Source of the DNA: Oscillospiraceae bacterium
GTDB taxonomy: Bacteria; Bacillota; Clostridia; Oscillospirales; Oscillospiraceae
Reading direction: 5' to 3'
Length of the DNA stretch: 39,408 bases
NCBI GenBank assembly: GCA_015068165.1
Contig: SVKZ01000007.1
Coordinates: 1 to 39,408, forward strand
Below the pieces are notes generated by a model. It did not search any database and was not told the origin of the DNA. It saw only the letters and a program-made list of their open reading frames with translations. Made by a program: the position numbers and the translations under genes. Shown one piece after another: positions 1-8,384 of the stretch. Positions within the stretch are counted from its first letter, which is position 1, and each line of letters starts with the position of its first letter.

Positions 1-91
1 CACAGCTGCTGTCAATCAATACGGAACCCAACACAGCCTGTTCAGCCTCCAGAGAATGGGGCATTTGCCGGGATGTCAATTCTGTATCCAC
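1..91 (-). CDS. dnaB: Replicative DNA helicase DnaB, N-terminal fragment
   Basis: The first 30 codons of a gene that runs off the left edge of the window. It starts with GTG at position 91, behind an AAAGGAG ribosome site near 106-112. The peptide contains MPHSLEAEQAVLGSVLIDSS, the N-terminal signature of the replicative helicase DnaB (DnaC in Bacillus naming), which unwinds DNA ahead of the replisome. It lies 24 bp downstream of rplI in the same direction. The order gdpP-rplI-dnaB is the classical Firmicutes arrangement and supports the call. The ATPase domain is outside the window, so intactness cannot be judged. Confidence 0.88.
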   Translation of the reverse strand, partial: MDTELTSRQMPHSLEAEQAVLGSVLIDSSC

Positions 92-115
92 GAGGGCCTC
101 TCCTTTCTGCGGAAA

Positions 116-562
116 TTAAATTTCCTGAATTTTAACGGTAAGGGGCGCAGTAATCTCATAGCCCAGCTTGCACTGAACAGTATAAGTGCCAACACTCTTA
201 ATCGTATCGTTTAACACGATTTTCCGTTTATCCAGCACGATACCGGAGGATGCCTTCAAAGCATCTGCGATTTCCTGAGTTGTAACAGAGCCAAAGAGCC
301 GCCCTGCGCCGCCGCCCTTTGCCTTGACGATTACGGTCAGCTCCCTGAGCTTCTTAGATGTCTCCAGAGCCGCTGCACGCTCCTTGGCTGCCTTTTCAGC
401 GGCGGCCTTGTCGTTCATATTCTTGGTATTGACTGCATCAGCAGTGGCTTCAATGGCCAGCTTCTTGGGAAGCATATAGTTTCTGGCGTAGCCGTCAGAG
501 ACCTCCAAAAGCTGTCCCTTCTTGCCTTTGCCCTTTACATCCTGTAATAAAATAACTTTCAT
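116..562 (-). CDS. rplI: Ribosomal protein bL9
   Basis: A 148-residue protein of the usual bL9 length. It opens with [21 protein letters not shown] and continues to [15 protein letters not shown], the rRNA-binding N-terminal domain signature. A charged linker helix (about residues 42-75) leads to a C-terminal domain with the [12 protein letters not shown] motif. bL9 binds 23S rRNA near the L1 stalk and helps keep reading frame. It sits 18 bp after gdpP and 24 bp before dnaB on the same strand, so the three are almost certainly one transcript. The ATG start follows an AAGGAG-like site. Confidence 0.97.
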   Translation of the reverse strand: MKVILLQDVKGKGKKGQLLEVSDGYARNYMLPKKLAIEATADAVNTKNMNDKAAAEKAAKERAAALETSKKLRELTVIVKAKGGGAGRLFGSVTTQEIADALKASSGIVLDKRKIVLNDTIKSVGTYTVQCKLGYEITAPLTVKIQEI

Positions 563-580
563 TTTTAACTCCTTAATGCA

Positions 581-2557
581 TTACACTTCAAAATACTTGT
601 CAATGGCGGCCACCAGGTCATCCAGCACCTGCGCCACGGTGCTATCCTTCACCTGTGCGCCGGCTGTTGCGCCGTTACCGCCGCCGCCCAAAGGTTCAAT
701 AATCATCTGTACATTGATATTACCCATACTCCGGGCAGAAATTACCACATTCTCCCCGTCCTGATACAGAACAAAGGAAGCCGTGATGCCGGAAATATTC
801 AACAGTTCATCTGCGCCCTGTGCGGCCAGTGCCCGGGTCGTGCCCACATTCAGAGCGGCAATGGCGATTTCCTGGCGGTACAGCCGGGCGGATTTGATAA
901 TCTGGTATTTTGCCATGGTGTCTTGGAAATTATTCTGCAGAAGCTGCTTAACCTCCGTAGTATCCGCACCCAACTGCCGCAGATAGGCCGCGGCCTCAAA
1001 GGTACGCTCGCCGGTACGGACATGGAAGCTCTTGGTATCTAAGAAGATACCGGCCATCAGGCTCTTTGCCTCAATGGGCAGTACATCCTTCTTTTCCACC
1101 GCATATTCCAGTAGCTCCGTAACTAATTCACTGGCAGAAGAAGCATACGGCTCGTGATGATTGACCACAACCTCTTTGATATAGTCCGCCGCTCTGCGGT
1201 GATGGTCAATCACGCAAACTCTGGGTGCGGCCTCCAGCAGAGGCGCAAACTCCACCTGATCGGGGCGGTTTGTATCGACGACCACCAAAGTGCTGCGGTT
1301 ATCGCTAAGAAGGAGTGCATCCTCACCGGAAATAAAAATATCCTTATATTCCGGCACTGCCCGGATTTCTTCAATCAGTTTTCCGGCAACATTGTTTTCA
1401 AGGTCCAGCACAATATGGGCATTTTTGCCCTTTTTGCGGCACATACAGCAAACGCCCATCGCCGCACCTACGGCATCCAAATCCGCATTCTTATGACCCA
1501 TCACAAATATGCGGTTGCTCTGTCCGATCAGTTCCATCATAGAGTTTGCGGTAATCCGGGAACGGACCTTACTGCGCTGTTCATTTTCCTTACTGCGTCC
1601 GCCGAAGAAATCAAAGTTCAGTCGGTTCTTGATAACTGCCTGATCGCCGCCGCGGCTAAGGGCCATTTCAATGGACAGGGCGGCAAATTCAAAGCCCTCT
1701 TCAAAGTTGGCGCCGTCTACACCAAGGCCGAAGGAAATGGAAGCGGGCAATCCCGCAGGAGAGGTAATTTCGTGGACATCCTCCAAAATGGAGAATTTTC
1801 CGTCAATGGCGTTTTGCAGATACCGCTTTTCAAATACAAACAGATATCGGTTTTTCTCCAATCTGCGAAGCAAGCCGTGGTAATCCTCCGCCCACTTGGT
1901 AATGGCATTGTGAATATCCGCGTTGAGCAAGCTCATTGCGCTTTCCGTCAGGTTTTTGGTCAGCTCTTCGTAATTATCCACCAAAATAATGGATACCACA
2001 GGACGGGTACGGATATACTCATCCCGGACCTGATAAAGCTCGGTCAGGTCGGAGAAATACATAAAAGCAAGTCTTGTATGGCGGCTGTCATTGGCAACCA
2101 CCGTGGTGCCGTAAATCCGGTAACGGCGGGAGCCGATGGTTACGTCATAGGGATACTCGGTTTTACCGGTTGTAAGCCAATCCATAGAAAATCCGGGCAG
2201 CAGCTCCAAAAGCTGGCGTTGCCGGAAAGTATCGTGGAAGCCGCTGATGGACCGGAACTGCTGGTTCATATACACAATTCCCTGATCCTCCAACCGAACG
2301 ACTGCATACGGCAGCGGCAAATTCGAGCCTTCCATGGTGTGCATATCATCTGCTATTGTCTGCAAATACGCCTGCAGTTCTTTTTTCCGCTGACGGTTGT
2401 AAATAAGATAACCGATAAAAAGGATCAAAGTAACACCTGCTTCACAGGCCGCGAGAATATAATTTTGGGTTACAACTGCGGCAATCGCAAAGGCCAGCAA
2501 TACAAAATAAAAGAAGCCCACATTCTGCCACAGCAGACGTTTGAGTTTACGATTCAA
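581..2557 (-). CDS. gdpP: Cyclic-di-AMP phosphodiesterase GdpP (YybT family)
   Basis: A 658-residue membrane protein with the GdpP domain order: two N-terminal membrane helices (about 13-30 and 34-53), a PAS-like domain (about 75-170), a degenerate GGDEF domain (about 180-310) and a C-terminal DHH/DHHA1 phosphodiesterase. Catalytic motifs seen are GHKNADLDA (354-362), DTN (428-430), DHH (451-453) and FLDTK (D507). The family hydrolyses the second messenger c-di-AMP to pApA, controlling osmolyte transport and wall stress. Oddity: the usual GGGGH of the DHHA1 domain reads GGGGN here (N628). Translation starts at TTG (2557) behind AAGGAGG. The gene heads gdpP-rplI-dnaB from a promoter at 2602-2630. 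Confidence 0.93.
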   Translation of the reverse strand: MNRKLKRLLWQNVGFFYFVLLAFAIAAVVTQNYILAACEAGVTLILFIGYLIYNRQRKKELQAYLQTIADDMHTMEGSNLPLPYAVVRLEDQGIVYMNQQFRSISGFHDTFRQRQLLELLPGFSMDWLTTGKTEYPYDVTIGSRRYRIYGTTVVANDSRHTRLAFMYFSDLTELYQVRDEYIRTRPVVSIILVDNYEELTKNLTESAMSLLNADIHNAITKWAEDYHGLLRRLEKNRYLFVFEKRYLQNAIDGKFSILEDVHEITSPAGLPASISFGLGVDGANFEEGFEFAALSIEMALSRGGDQAVIKNRLNFDFFGGRSKENEQRSKVRSRITANSMMELIGQSNRIFVMGHKNADLDAVGAAMGVCCMCRKKGKNAHIVLDLENNVAGKLIEEIRAVPEYKDIFISGEDALLLSDNRSTLVVVDTNRPDQVEFAPLLEAAPRVCVIDHHRRAADYIKEVVVNHHEPYASSASELVTELLEYAVEKKDVLPIEAKSLMAGIFLDTKSFHVRTGERTFEAAAYLRQLGADTTEVKQLLQNNFQDTMAKYQIIKSARLYRQEIAIAALNVGTTRALAAQGADELLNISGITASFVLYQDGENVVISARSMGNINVQMIIEPLGGGGNGATAGAQVKDSTVAQVLDDLVAAIDKYFEV

Positions 2558-2601
2558 GCAAACCGCCTCCTTAAAATCAAAACTTTTGGTTTTATTTGAT
2601 T

Positions 2602-2630
2602 ATTATAACAAGTTTTCCCCAATCCTGCAA
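2602..2630 (-). promoter_or_regulatory. Promoter of gdpP-rplI-dnaB
   Basis: On the minus strand TTGCAG (2625-2630), a 17-bp spacer and a perfect TATAAT (2602-2607) lie about 45 bp upstream of the gdpP TTG start. The fit to the housekeeping sigma-A consensus is good. Confidence 0.65.
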
Positions 2631-2692
2631 CCTGTTTTCGCACTTTTCTGCAGGAAATATTGCGTTTGTCGAAGCTTGACCAAAAATAAATG

Positions 2693-2736
2693 TGTACAAA
2701 GGGGCTTTTTTGTGCTATACTACCTTTTGTAAGGTA
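2693..2736 (+). promoter_or_regulatory. Promoter of rnj with an inverted repeat at the start site
   Basis: TGTACA (2693-2698), a 17-bp spacer and TATACT (2716-2721) fit a sigma-A promoter reading toward rnj. A perfect inverted repeat, TACCTT-TTGT-AAGGTA (2721-2736), begins on the last base of the -10 and covers the expected start of transcription. It could be an operator or a hairpin at the very 5' end of the transcript. Transcription from here would give a leader of about 155 nt. Confidence 0.55.
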
Positions 2737-2776
2737 TCGGACCGTTAGTTCCGCTGCCACATAAATGAACACATAT

Positions 2777-2837
2777 GCAGGCGAACAAGCGAAAACAGGG
2801 CGACTCAGGGCCTATGTTTTCGCCATCGGCTGCCTGC
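2777..2837 (+). other. Stem-loop in the RNase J mRNA leader
   Basis: A long interrupted stem lies in the 5' untranslated region of rnj. GCAGGC (2777-2782) pairs with GCCTGC (2832-2837). After an internal loop, GCGAAAAC (2789-2796) pairs with GTTTTCGC (2816-2823), with a further AGG/CCT (2797-2799 with 2811-2813). No run of T follows, so it is not a typical terminator. It ends 44 nt before the TTG start. It may be a leader structure cut or bound by RNase J itself, but that is inference. Confidence 0.6.
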
Positions 2838-2881
2838 TTTGCAATGCCATTTTACATACTTGAAAGGAGAATTGAACGAAA

Positions 2882-4537
2882 TTGGCAGAAAAATTGAAAA
2901 TAATCCCCTTAGGCGGTCTGGATGAAATCGGCAAAAATATTACCGTCTTGGAATACGGCAAGGATATGATCGCTATTGATTGCGGCGTGGGCTTCCCGGA
3001 TGAGGAAATGTACGGTGTTGACCTTGTAATTCCGGACTTTTCTTACCTTGTACAAAACCAAAAGAAATTGCGTGGAATGTTTATCACTCATGGCCACGAG
3101 GACCATATTGGCTCTATCCCCTACTGCATGCAGCAGGTCAATTGCCCCATTCACGGCACAGCTATGACCTGCGGCCTTATTAAGCTGAAGTTAGAGGAGC
3201 ATCGGATTGCCGATAAGGTAAAGCTGATTACCCACAAACCCGGCGATGTGGTGAAAGCCGGCTGCTTTACAGTAGAATTTATCCATGTCAACCACTCTAT
3301 CGCCGATGCGGTGTGCTTCGCCATCCACACCCCTGTGGGCACGGTGATTATGACCGGCGACTTTAAGATTGACCCCACCGCCAAAGACGGCATGATCGAC
3401 CTTGCCCGTCTGGGCGAGCTTGGCAACAACGGCGTACTGGCCCTTTTGGCAGACTCCACCAATGTGGAACGCCAGGGCTACACCCCCAGCGAAAATATCG
3501 TTGCCGAGGGTCTGGACCGCCAGTTCAAAAACTGCGATCAGCGGATCGTGGTAACCACATTTGCCTCCAATATGCACCGTATTCAGGCGGTTTTGGAAAC
3601 GGCAACCCGGTATGGCAGAAAAGTCGCCGTTACCGGTCGGAGTATGGAAAATATGCTGAAAGTCGCCCAGGAGCTGGGCTATATCAAAGTACCCGCCGGC
3701 ACCATTGTAGACCTTGCGGCCATCAAGAGCCTGCCGAAAAACAAGGTGGTCATCGTCTCCACCGGCTCTCAGGGAGAAAATATGTCTGCCCTCTATCGAA
3801 TGGCATTTTCTACCCATAAGCAAGTGGATATTATGAGCGGCGACCGGATCATCATTTCCGCCTCTGCCATCCCCGGCAACGAAAAGGCCGTCTCCCGGAT
3901 TATCAATGAGCTGTACCGCAAGGGTGCGGATGTGGTATATGAAAAGAGCGAGGGGCTTCACGTCTCCGGACACGCCTGTCAGGAGGAGCTGAAGATCATC
4001 CACGCCCTTGTAAAGCCCAAATTCTTCATCCCTGTCCACGGCGAACAGCGCCATCTTCAGCTCCACGGACGGTTAGCCGTCCAGATGGGAATGAAGGAGA
4101 AAAATGTTACCGTTGCGGACTTGGGCGATGTCATTGAACTGAGCAGTCGTTCCTGCAAGGTAAACGGCTCTGCCGCGGCCGGTATGGTACTGGTGGACGG
4201 CACAGGTGTGGGCGATGTGGGAAGTGTTGTCCTGCGGGACAGAAAGCACCTTGCCCAGGACGGTATGATTGTGGTCTGCGTCAATTTAAGCAGTCAGGAC
4301 GGCGGCATCATCACAGGACCGGATATTATCACCCGTGGCTTTATTTATGTAAAGGAATCCGAACAGCTTATGGACGACCTCCGCGAGGTCGCAATAGAAG
4401 CCATTGAACGGTGCTACCGCCGCCGCAGTCGGGATTTTGCCACCATCAAATCTGCTATCAAAAATGACTTAAGCGGCTATCTTTACAAGACCACCAAGCG
4501 CAGTCCGATGATCCTGCCGGTCATTATGGAAATCTGA
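2882..4537 (+). CDS. rnj: Ribonuclease J
   Basis: A 551-residue metallo-beta-lactamase/beta-CASP ribonuclease. RNase J combines 5'-to-3' exonuclease and endonuclease activity in mRNA decay and rRNA maturation in Firmicutes. The zinc motif HGHEDH is at residues 70-75. GDFKID, the beta-CASP SGHACQEEL motif and FIPVHGE follow in the right order, then the C-terminal domain. Length matches RNase J1/J2 (about 555). Translation starts at TTG (2882), 11 nt after AAAGGAGA (2863-2870); no in-frame ATG lies upstream. The leader is long and structured. A perfect hairpin separates it from dus, which probably shares the transcript. J1 and J2 cannot be told apart here. Confidence 0.95.
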   Translation: MAEKLKIIPLGGLDEIGKNITVLEYGKDMIAIDCGVGFPDEEMYGVDLVIPDFSYLVQNQKKLRGMFITHGHEDHIGSIPYCMQQVNCPIHGTAMTCGLIKLKLEEHRIADKVKLITHKPGDVVKAGCFTVEFIHVNHSIADAVCFAIHTPVGTVIMTGDFKIDPTAKDGMIDLARLGELGNNGVLALLADSTNVERQGYTPSENIVAEGLDRQFKNCDQRIVVTTFASNMHRIQAVLETATRYGRKVAVTGRSMENMLKVAQELGYIKVPAGTIVDLAAIKSLPKNKVVIVSTGSQGENMSALYRMAFSTHKQVDIMSGDRIIISASAIPGNEKAVSRIINELYRKGADVVYEKSEGLHVSGHACQEELKIIHALVKPKFFIPVHGEQRHLQLHGRLAVQMGMKEKNVTVADLGDVIELSSRSCKVNGSAAAGMVLVDGTGVGDVGSVVLRDRKHLAQDGMIVVCVNLSSQDGGIITGPDIITRGFIYVKESEQLMDDLREVAIEAIERCYRRRSRDFATIKSAIKNDLSGYLYKTTKRSPMILPVIMEI

Positions 4538-4542
4538 TAGTT

Positions 4543-4570
4543 TTGCCGGGTGTAACCATACACCCGGCAA
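4543..4570 (+). terminator. Perfect hairpin between rnj and dus
   Basis: TTGCCGGGTGT (4543-4553) pairs fully with ACACCCGGCAA (4560-4570) around a 6-nt loop, starting 5 bp after the rnj stop codon. No T-tract follows, so it is more likely an mRNA 3'-end stabiliser or attenuating hairpin than a strong intrinsic terminator. Confidence 0.55.
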
Positions 4571-4584
4571 ATTCAAGGAATGAT

Positions 4585-5526
4585 ATGAAAACATACTTTG
4601 CCCCCCTTGAGGGACTGACAGACAGCGTCTACCGCCGTCTCCACCATAAATATTTCCCCGGTGCTGACCGGTATTATACGCCCTTTTTCTCTCCCACCGT
4701 CCACCGAAGCCTTACCCCAAAGGAAGCCCGGGAGCTACCAGTGGCCTCTTCCCTGCCCGTAACCGTCGTACCCCAAATCCTAACCAAAAACGCCGAGGAT
4801 TTTCTGTGGTTTGCCGGGGAAGCGGCATCCTTGGGCTACACCGAGGTAAATTTGAACTTAGGCTGTCCCTCCGGAACGGTTGTTTCCAAAGGCAAAGGTT
4901 CGGGAATGTTGCAAAGCCCGGACACGCTGGACGCATTCTTCGAGAATATTCTTAAGAACGCCCCTGTGTCCATTTCCGTAAAAACTCGGCTTGGTGTAAG
5001 CAATCCGGCTGAGTTTCCAAGGTTACTGGAGATTTTCAACCGCTATCCCATCTCCGAGCTTACCCTCCATCCCCGTGTCCGCACCCAGTTTTATAAGGGC
5101 GAACCGGATATGGAGGCCTTCCGGTTCTGCTATGAAAACAGCGTCGCCCCGGTGTGCTACAACGGTAATCTTTTTACAAAATCGGAAATGGATAACATTT
5201 CCACCCAATTCCCCAACTGCTCGGCCCTAATGTTAGGTCGAGGGCTGATTGCCGACCCAGGCCTTGTCAGCGGCGGCACTAAACGGGAGACTTTAACGGC
5301 ATTTACCGAAGAATTACTAAAAACCTACATAGATGTATTCGGCAGTGAACGCAATGCCATGTTCCGGCTGAAAGAAAACTGGTTTTACCTGCTGAATAAA
5401 TTTGAAAACAGCGAAAAGCTGGGTAAACGCCTTAGAAAAACCACCGACATGGACGAGTTTCGTTCTATTACCCGGGAAATACTGGAGACACTTCCCATGC
5501 GCGATAATATTCTTCCGAATTTATAA
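4585..5526 (+). CDS. dus: tRNA-dihydrouridine synthase
   Basis: A 313-residue FMN-dependent TIM-barrel enzyme that reduces uridines in the tRNA D-loop. The N-terminus, MKTYFAPLEGLTDSVYRR, is the Dus FMN-binding strand. The active-site motif NLGCPSGTVVSKGKGSGML (from about residue 85) supplies the catalytic Cys, and LTLHPRVR and LMLGRGLIADP are the phosphate-binding loops. I place the start at ATG 4585, behind AAGGA. An upstream in-frame TTG at 4543 lies inside the intergenic hairpin and adds residues unlike the family. It follows rnj by 47 bp and ends just before a bidirectional terminator. The subclass (DusA/B/C) is not resolved. Confidence 0.9.
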   Translation: MKTYFAPLEGLTDSVYRRLHHKYFPGADRYYTPFFSPTVHRSLTPKEARELPVASSLPVTVVPQILTKNAEDFLWFAGEAASLGYTEVNLNLGCPSGTVVSKGKGSGMLQSPDTLDAFFENILKNAPVSISVKTRLGVSNPAEFPRLLEIFNRYPISELTLHPRVRTQFYKGEPDMEAFRFCYENSVAPVCYNGNLFTKSEMDNISTQFPNCSALMLGRGLIADPGLVSGGTKRETLTAFTEELLKTYIDVFGSERNAMFRLKENWFYLLNKFENSEKLGKRLRKTTDMDEFRSITREILETLPMRDNILPNL

Positions 5527-5529
5527 GAA

Positions 5530-5566
5530 ACACCGGGTGCATCGCACCCGGTGTATATTTTATTTT
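5530..5566. terminator. Bidirectional terminator between dus and trpS
   Basis: ACACCGGGTGC (5530-5540) and GCACCCGGTGT (5544-5554) form an 11-bp stem with an ATC loop, followed on the plus strand by a T-rich tail (5555-5566). The convergent trpS stop codon lies inside this tail at 5560-5562, so the hairpin can serve both strands. Confidence 0.85.
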
Positions 5567-6573
5567 GCTACAAAACCGACCTTTTTGTAGACCTTTCTAA
5601 GTGTCTTTTCCGCAACGTAGGATGCCTTCTCGGCACCGGCGCGGTACACACATTCCAGGTATGCCTTATCCTTCATCAGTCTTGCGGACTCCTCCCGGAT
5701 CGGACGGAGGTGTTCAACCACTGCCTCACCGACCACAGGCTTAAATTTGCCGTAGCCACAGCCGATGAACTCGTTTTCGATCTCCTCGAAGCTCTTGCCG
5801 GTAACGGCAGAATAAATGGTCATCAGGTTTGCTACACCGGGCTTATTCTCCTTATCAAAACGGACGCAGTTTTCCGTATCGGAGTCGGTAATCGCCCGCT
5901 TAAACTGCTTCATAATGACAGTGGGATCATCCATCAAAAGCACCCGGCCGGTATCCTCGTTCTCGGACTTGGACATTTTTGCCAAGGGGTTTGTCAGGCT
6001 CATAATCCGCGCGCCCACTTTCGGCACAAAGGGCTCGGGAATCTTAAACACATCGCCGTAAATGCCGTTAAAACGACGGGCGATCACATGCGTCAGCTCC
6101 ACGTGCTGTTTCTGGTCCTCGCCTACCGGCACAAGGTCGGGCTGATACAGCAAAATGTCGCCTGCCATCAAACTGGGATAAGTAAACAGTCCTGCATTAA
6201 TATTATCGGCATTTTTCGCGGACTTATCCTTAAACTGGGTCATCCGGGAAAGCTCCCCAAACATAGAGTAGCAGTCCAAGATCCAGCCCAGCTCTGCGTG
6301 CTGATGGACGTGGCTCTGGATAAATAATGTGTTCTTTTCCGGGTCAAGACCGCAGGCAATATACTGGGCAAGCTGCTCCAAGGTACGCCGCCGCAGATCG
6401 GCGGGATTTTGCCGCACCGTAATGGCGTGCAGGTCTGCCATAAAGTAAAAACACTCATACTGGTCAGCCCGTTCCGCCCAGTTCTTCACCGCGCCTAAGT
6501 AAGAGCCCAGGGTCAAATCACCGGAAGGCTTGATACCGGATAACATTCTCTTTTTCTGCTGGATTTCTTCCAT
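5560..6573 (-). CDS. trpS: Tryptophanyl-tRNA synthetase
   Basis: A 337-residue class I synthetase that charges tRNA-Trp. The ATP-binding HIGH-equivalent is KPSGDLTLGSYLGAV (TLGSYLG at 21-27) and the second signature is KMSKSENED (about residue 199). GEDQKQHVELT, characteristic of bacterial TrpRS, is present. Length matches the family (about 330). The ATG start at 6573 follows AGAGGCGAG. It is transcribed divergently from gltX from its own promoter (6604-6632). The short leader leaves no room for a T-box. Confidence 0.96.
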   Translation of the reverse strand: MEEIQQKKRMLSGIKPSGDLTLGSYLGAVKNWAERADQYECFYFMADLHAITVRQNPADLRRRTLEQLAQYIACGLDPEKNTLFIQSHVHQHAELGWILDCYSMFGELSRMTQFKDKSAKNADNINAGLFTYPSLMAGDILLYQPDLVPVGEDQKQHVELTHVIARRFNGIYGDVFKIPEPFVPKVGARIMSLTNPLAKMSKSENEDTGRVLLMDDPTVIMKQFKRAITDSDTENCVRFDKENKPGVANLMTIYSAVTGKSFEEIENEFIGCGYGKFKPVVGEAVVEHLRPIREESARLMKDKAYLECVYRAGAEKASYVAEKTLRKVYKKVGFVAK

Positions 6574-6603
6574 TGCACTCGCCTCTTTTAGATAATTTCC
6601 TGT

Positions 6604-6632
6604 ATTTTACCACAACCGCCGGAAAAACGCAA
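6604..6632 (-). promoter_or_regulatory. Promoter of trpS
   Basis: On the minus strand TTGCGT (6627-6632), a 17-bp spacer and TAAAAT (6604-6609) lie about 30 bp before the trpS ATG. It stands back to back with the gltX promoter. Confidence 0.55.
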
Positions 6633-6639
6633 TGATAAA

Positions 6640-6669
6640 TTGACTTTCCGCCCTATGATATGGTATAGT
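6640..6669 (+). promoter_or_regulatory. Promoter of gltX
   Basis: TTGACT (6640-6645), an 18-bp spacer and TATAGT (6664-6669) are close to the sigma-A consensus, with about 25 nt of leader before the AAGGAGAG ribosome site (6688-6695). Confidence 0.7.
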
Positions 6670-6701
6670 ATTTTAAGATTTTTACGCAAGGAGAGAGATT
6701 T

Positions 6702-8345
6702 ATGGATACACACGCACTTGCGGAGCTTCTGTTTCCCGATGTAACAGATACGCCCGAAATGCTGGAAGAAAAATTCCCCCTACGCAATGTTCCCGAAGGT
6801 GCGGTCATCACCCGTATGGCCCCTTCCCCTACCGGCTTTGTCCATTTGGGCAATCTGGTACAGGGTCTTACCTCGGAAAGAATGGCCCACCAAAGCGGTG
6901 GCGTGCTGTTCCTGCGGGTGGAGGACACCGACGCCAAGCGGGAAGTTCCCGGCGCGGTGAAGGTGCTGATTGAAACATTGAAGCACTACGGCATCCAGTT
7001 TGACGAGGGTGCAACCATTGACGGCGATAACGGTCTTTACGGTCCTTACCGTCAGCGGAGTCGAGCCGGTATTTACCACGTTTACGCAAAACAGTTGGTA
7101 TCTCAGGGTATGGCATACCCCTGCTTCTGCACCGAAGAGGAGCTTTCTGCAATGCGTGAAAAGCAGGAAAGCGCCAAGGAAACCACCGGCTACTACGGAA
7201 AGTACGCTATTTGGCGCGACCGTCCGATGACGGACATCCAGGAGGCCCTTGCAGACGGAAAGAGTTGGGTACTTCGTTTCCGCAGTACGGGCAGTATTAC
7301 CAACCAGTTTAAGTTTAACGACCTGGTTAAGGGCGAGCTGACCATTACGGAAAACGATGTGGACCATGTTCTGCTCAAATCCGACGGCATCCCCACCTAC
7401 CACTTTGCCCACGCGGTGGACGACCATCTGATGCGCACCACCCACGTGGTTCGTGGTGATGAGTGGCTTCCCACCCTGCCGTTTCACATTCAACTGTTTA
7501 AGGCATTGGGCTTTAAGCTTCCCAAATATGTCCACATTGGACCACTGATGAAAATGGACGGCACATCCAAGCGGAAGCTGAGTAAGCGCAAAGACCCGGA
7601 GCTGGCTTTGACCTTCTATAAGGCAGAGGGCTTCCCTGTTTCCGCGGTTTATGAGTATATTATGACCCTCTTAAACTCCAACTACGAAGACTGGCGCAGA
7701 GCAAATCCCACCGCCCCGGCGACTGACTTTAAGTTCTCTCCCAAAAAGCTCAATCCCGCCGGTAACCTCTTTGACTACGCCAAGCTTACCGACGTTTCCA
7801 AGAACGAAATCGCCCGGATGGATGCCCAGCAGGTGTACACGGAGCTTGTTGCCTGGGCAGAGGAATTTGATCCCGAATTTGCCGCCGAGATAACTTCCGA
7901 CCCGGCATACACCACTGCCATTTTGGCCATTGGCCGGGGTGGAAAGAAGCCGAGAAAGGATTTGGCTGTCTGGAAAGATGCCAAGGACTATATGGGCTTC
8001 TTCTATGACAAATACCTGACAGCACCGGTGTTTGATGAAAAGTTCAGCCACGACACCGTCAAGCTTGTTCTTGAAAAGTTCCTGGAGAAATTCTCCATTG
8101 CTGACGATTCCGCAGTATGGTTTGACAAAGTCAAGGAAATCACCGCAGAGATCGGCTTTACCACCGATATGAAGGCCTACAAAGCTGACCCCGACGCCTT
8201 CCCGGGCACGGTGGCTGATGTTTCCACCTTCATCCGTCAGGCAGTTACGGGAAAAACCAATTCCCCCGACCTGTACACCGTTATGCAGATCCTTGGCTAC
8301 GACAGAACCGTGGCCCGAATAAAAGCCGTCATCCAAGCCCTATAA
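6702..8345 (+). CDS. gltX: Glutamyl-tRNA synthetase
   Basis: A 547-residue class I synthetase. The HIGH region is PSPTGFVHLGN (41-51), and the KMSKS-equivalent KLSKRKD lies near residue 292. GYYGKYAIWR and the DDHLMRTTHVVRGDEWLPT block identify the GluRS catalytic domain. An anticodon-binding helical domain follows. It is about 60 residues longer than the usual 480-490, partly because about 35 residues precede the HIGH strand. The ATG at 6702 has an ideal AAGGAGAG site, so the extension appears real. No glnS was seen. The enzyme may also charge tRNA-Gln for the amidotransferase route, which is common in Clostridia but not shown here. Confidence 0.94.
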   Translation: MDTHALAELLFPDVTDTPEMLEEKFPLRNVPEGAVITRMAPSPTGFVHLGNLVQGLTSERMAHQSGGVLFLRVEDTDAKREVPGAVKVLIETLKHYGIQFDEGATIDGDNGLYGPYRQRSRAGIYHVYAKQLVSQGMAYPCFCTEEELSAMREKQESAKETTGYYGKYAIWRDRPMTDIQEALADGKSWVLRFRSTGSITNQFKFNDLVKGELTITENDVDHVLLKSDGIPTYHFAHAVDDHLMRTTHVVRGDEWLPTLPFHIQLFKALGFKLPKYVHIGPLMKMDGTSKRKLSKRKDPELALTFYKAEGFPVSAVYEYIMTLLNSNYEDWRRANPTAPATDFKFSPKKLNPAGNLFDYAKLTDVSKNEIARMDAQQVYTELVAWAEEFDPEFAAEITSDPAYTTAILAIGRGGKKPRKDLAVWKDAKDYMGFFYDKYLTAPVFDEKFSHDTVKLVLEKFLEKFSIADDSAVWFDKVKEITAEIGFTTDMKAYKADPDAFPGTVADVSTFIRQAVTGKTNSPDLYTVMQILGYDRTVARIKAVIQAL

Positions 8346-8351
8346 CGCACC

Positions 8352-8384
8352 AAGACCCGACAGAATCCTGTCGGGTCTTTCGTT
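8352..8384. terminator. Bidirectional terminator between gltX and the ABC permease gene
   Basis: AAGACCCGACAG (8352-8363) pairs fully with CTGTCGGGTCTT (8368-8379) around AATC, followed by TCGTTT. It sits 7 bp after the gltX stop and ends 5 bp before the stop of the convergent permease gene. Confidence 0.85.

Noticed and set aside
1154..2599. A 481-codon open frame on the plus strand
   Set aside because: It lies antisense over gdpP, has no recognisable domain, and its composition follows the codon pattern of the real gene on the other strand.
2554..2772. A 72-codon minus-strand frame in the gdpP-rnj intergenic region
   Set aside because: It runs through the rnj promoter and the gdpP promoter, has no ribosome site and reads as non-protein sequence.
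3191..4066. A 291-codon open frame antisense to rnj
   Set aside because: RNase J motifs fill the opposite strand. The frame has no ribosome site or domain and is a shadow.
6574..6701. Search for a T-box riboswitch before trpS or gltX
   Set aside because: The divergent space is only 128 bp, contains two promoters, and has no specifier loop, T-box sequence or terminator/antiterminator pair.
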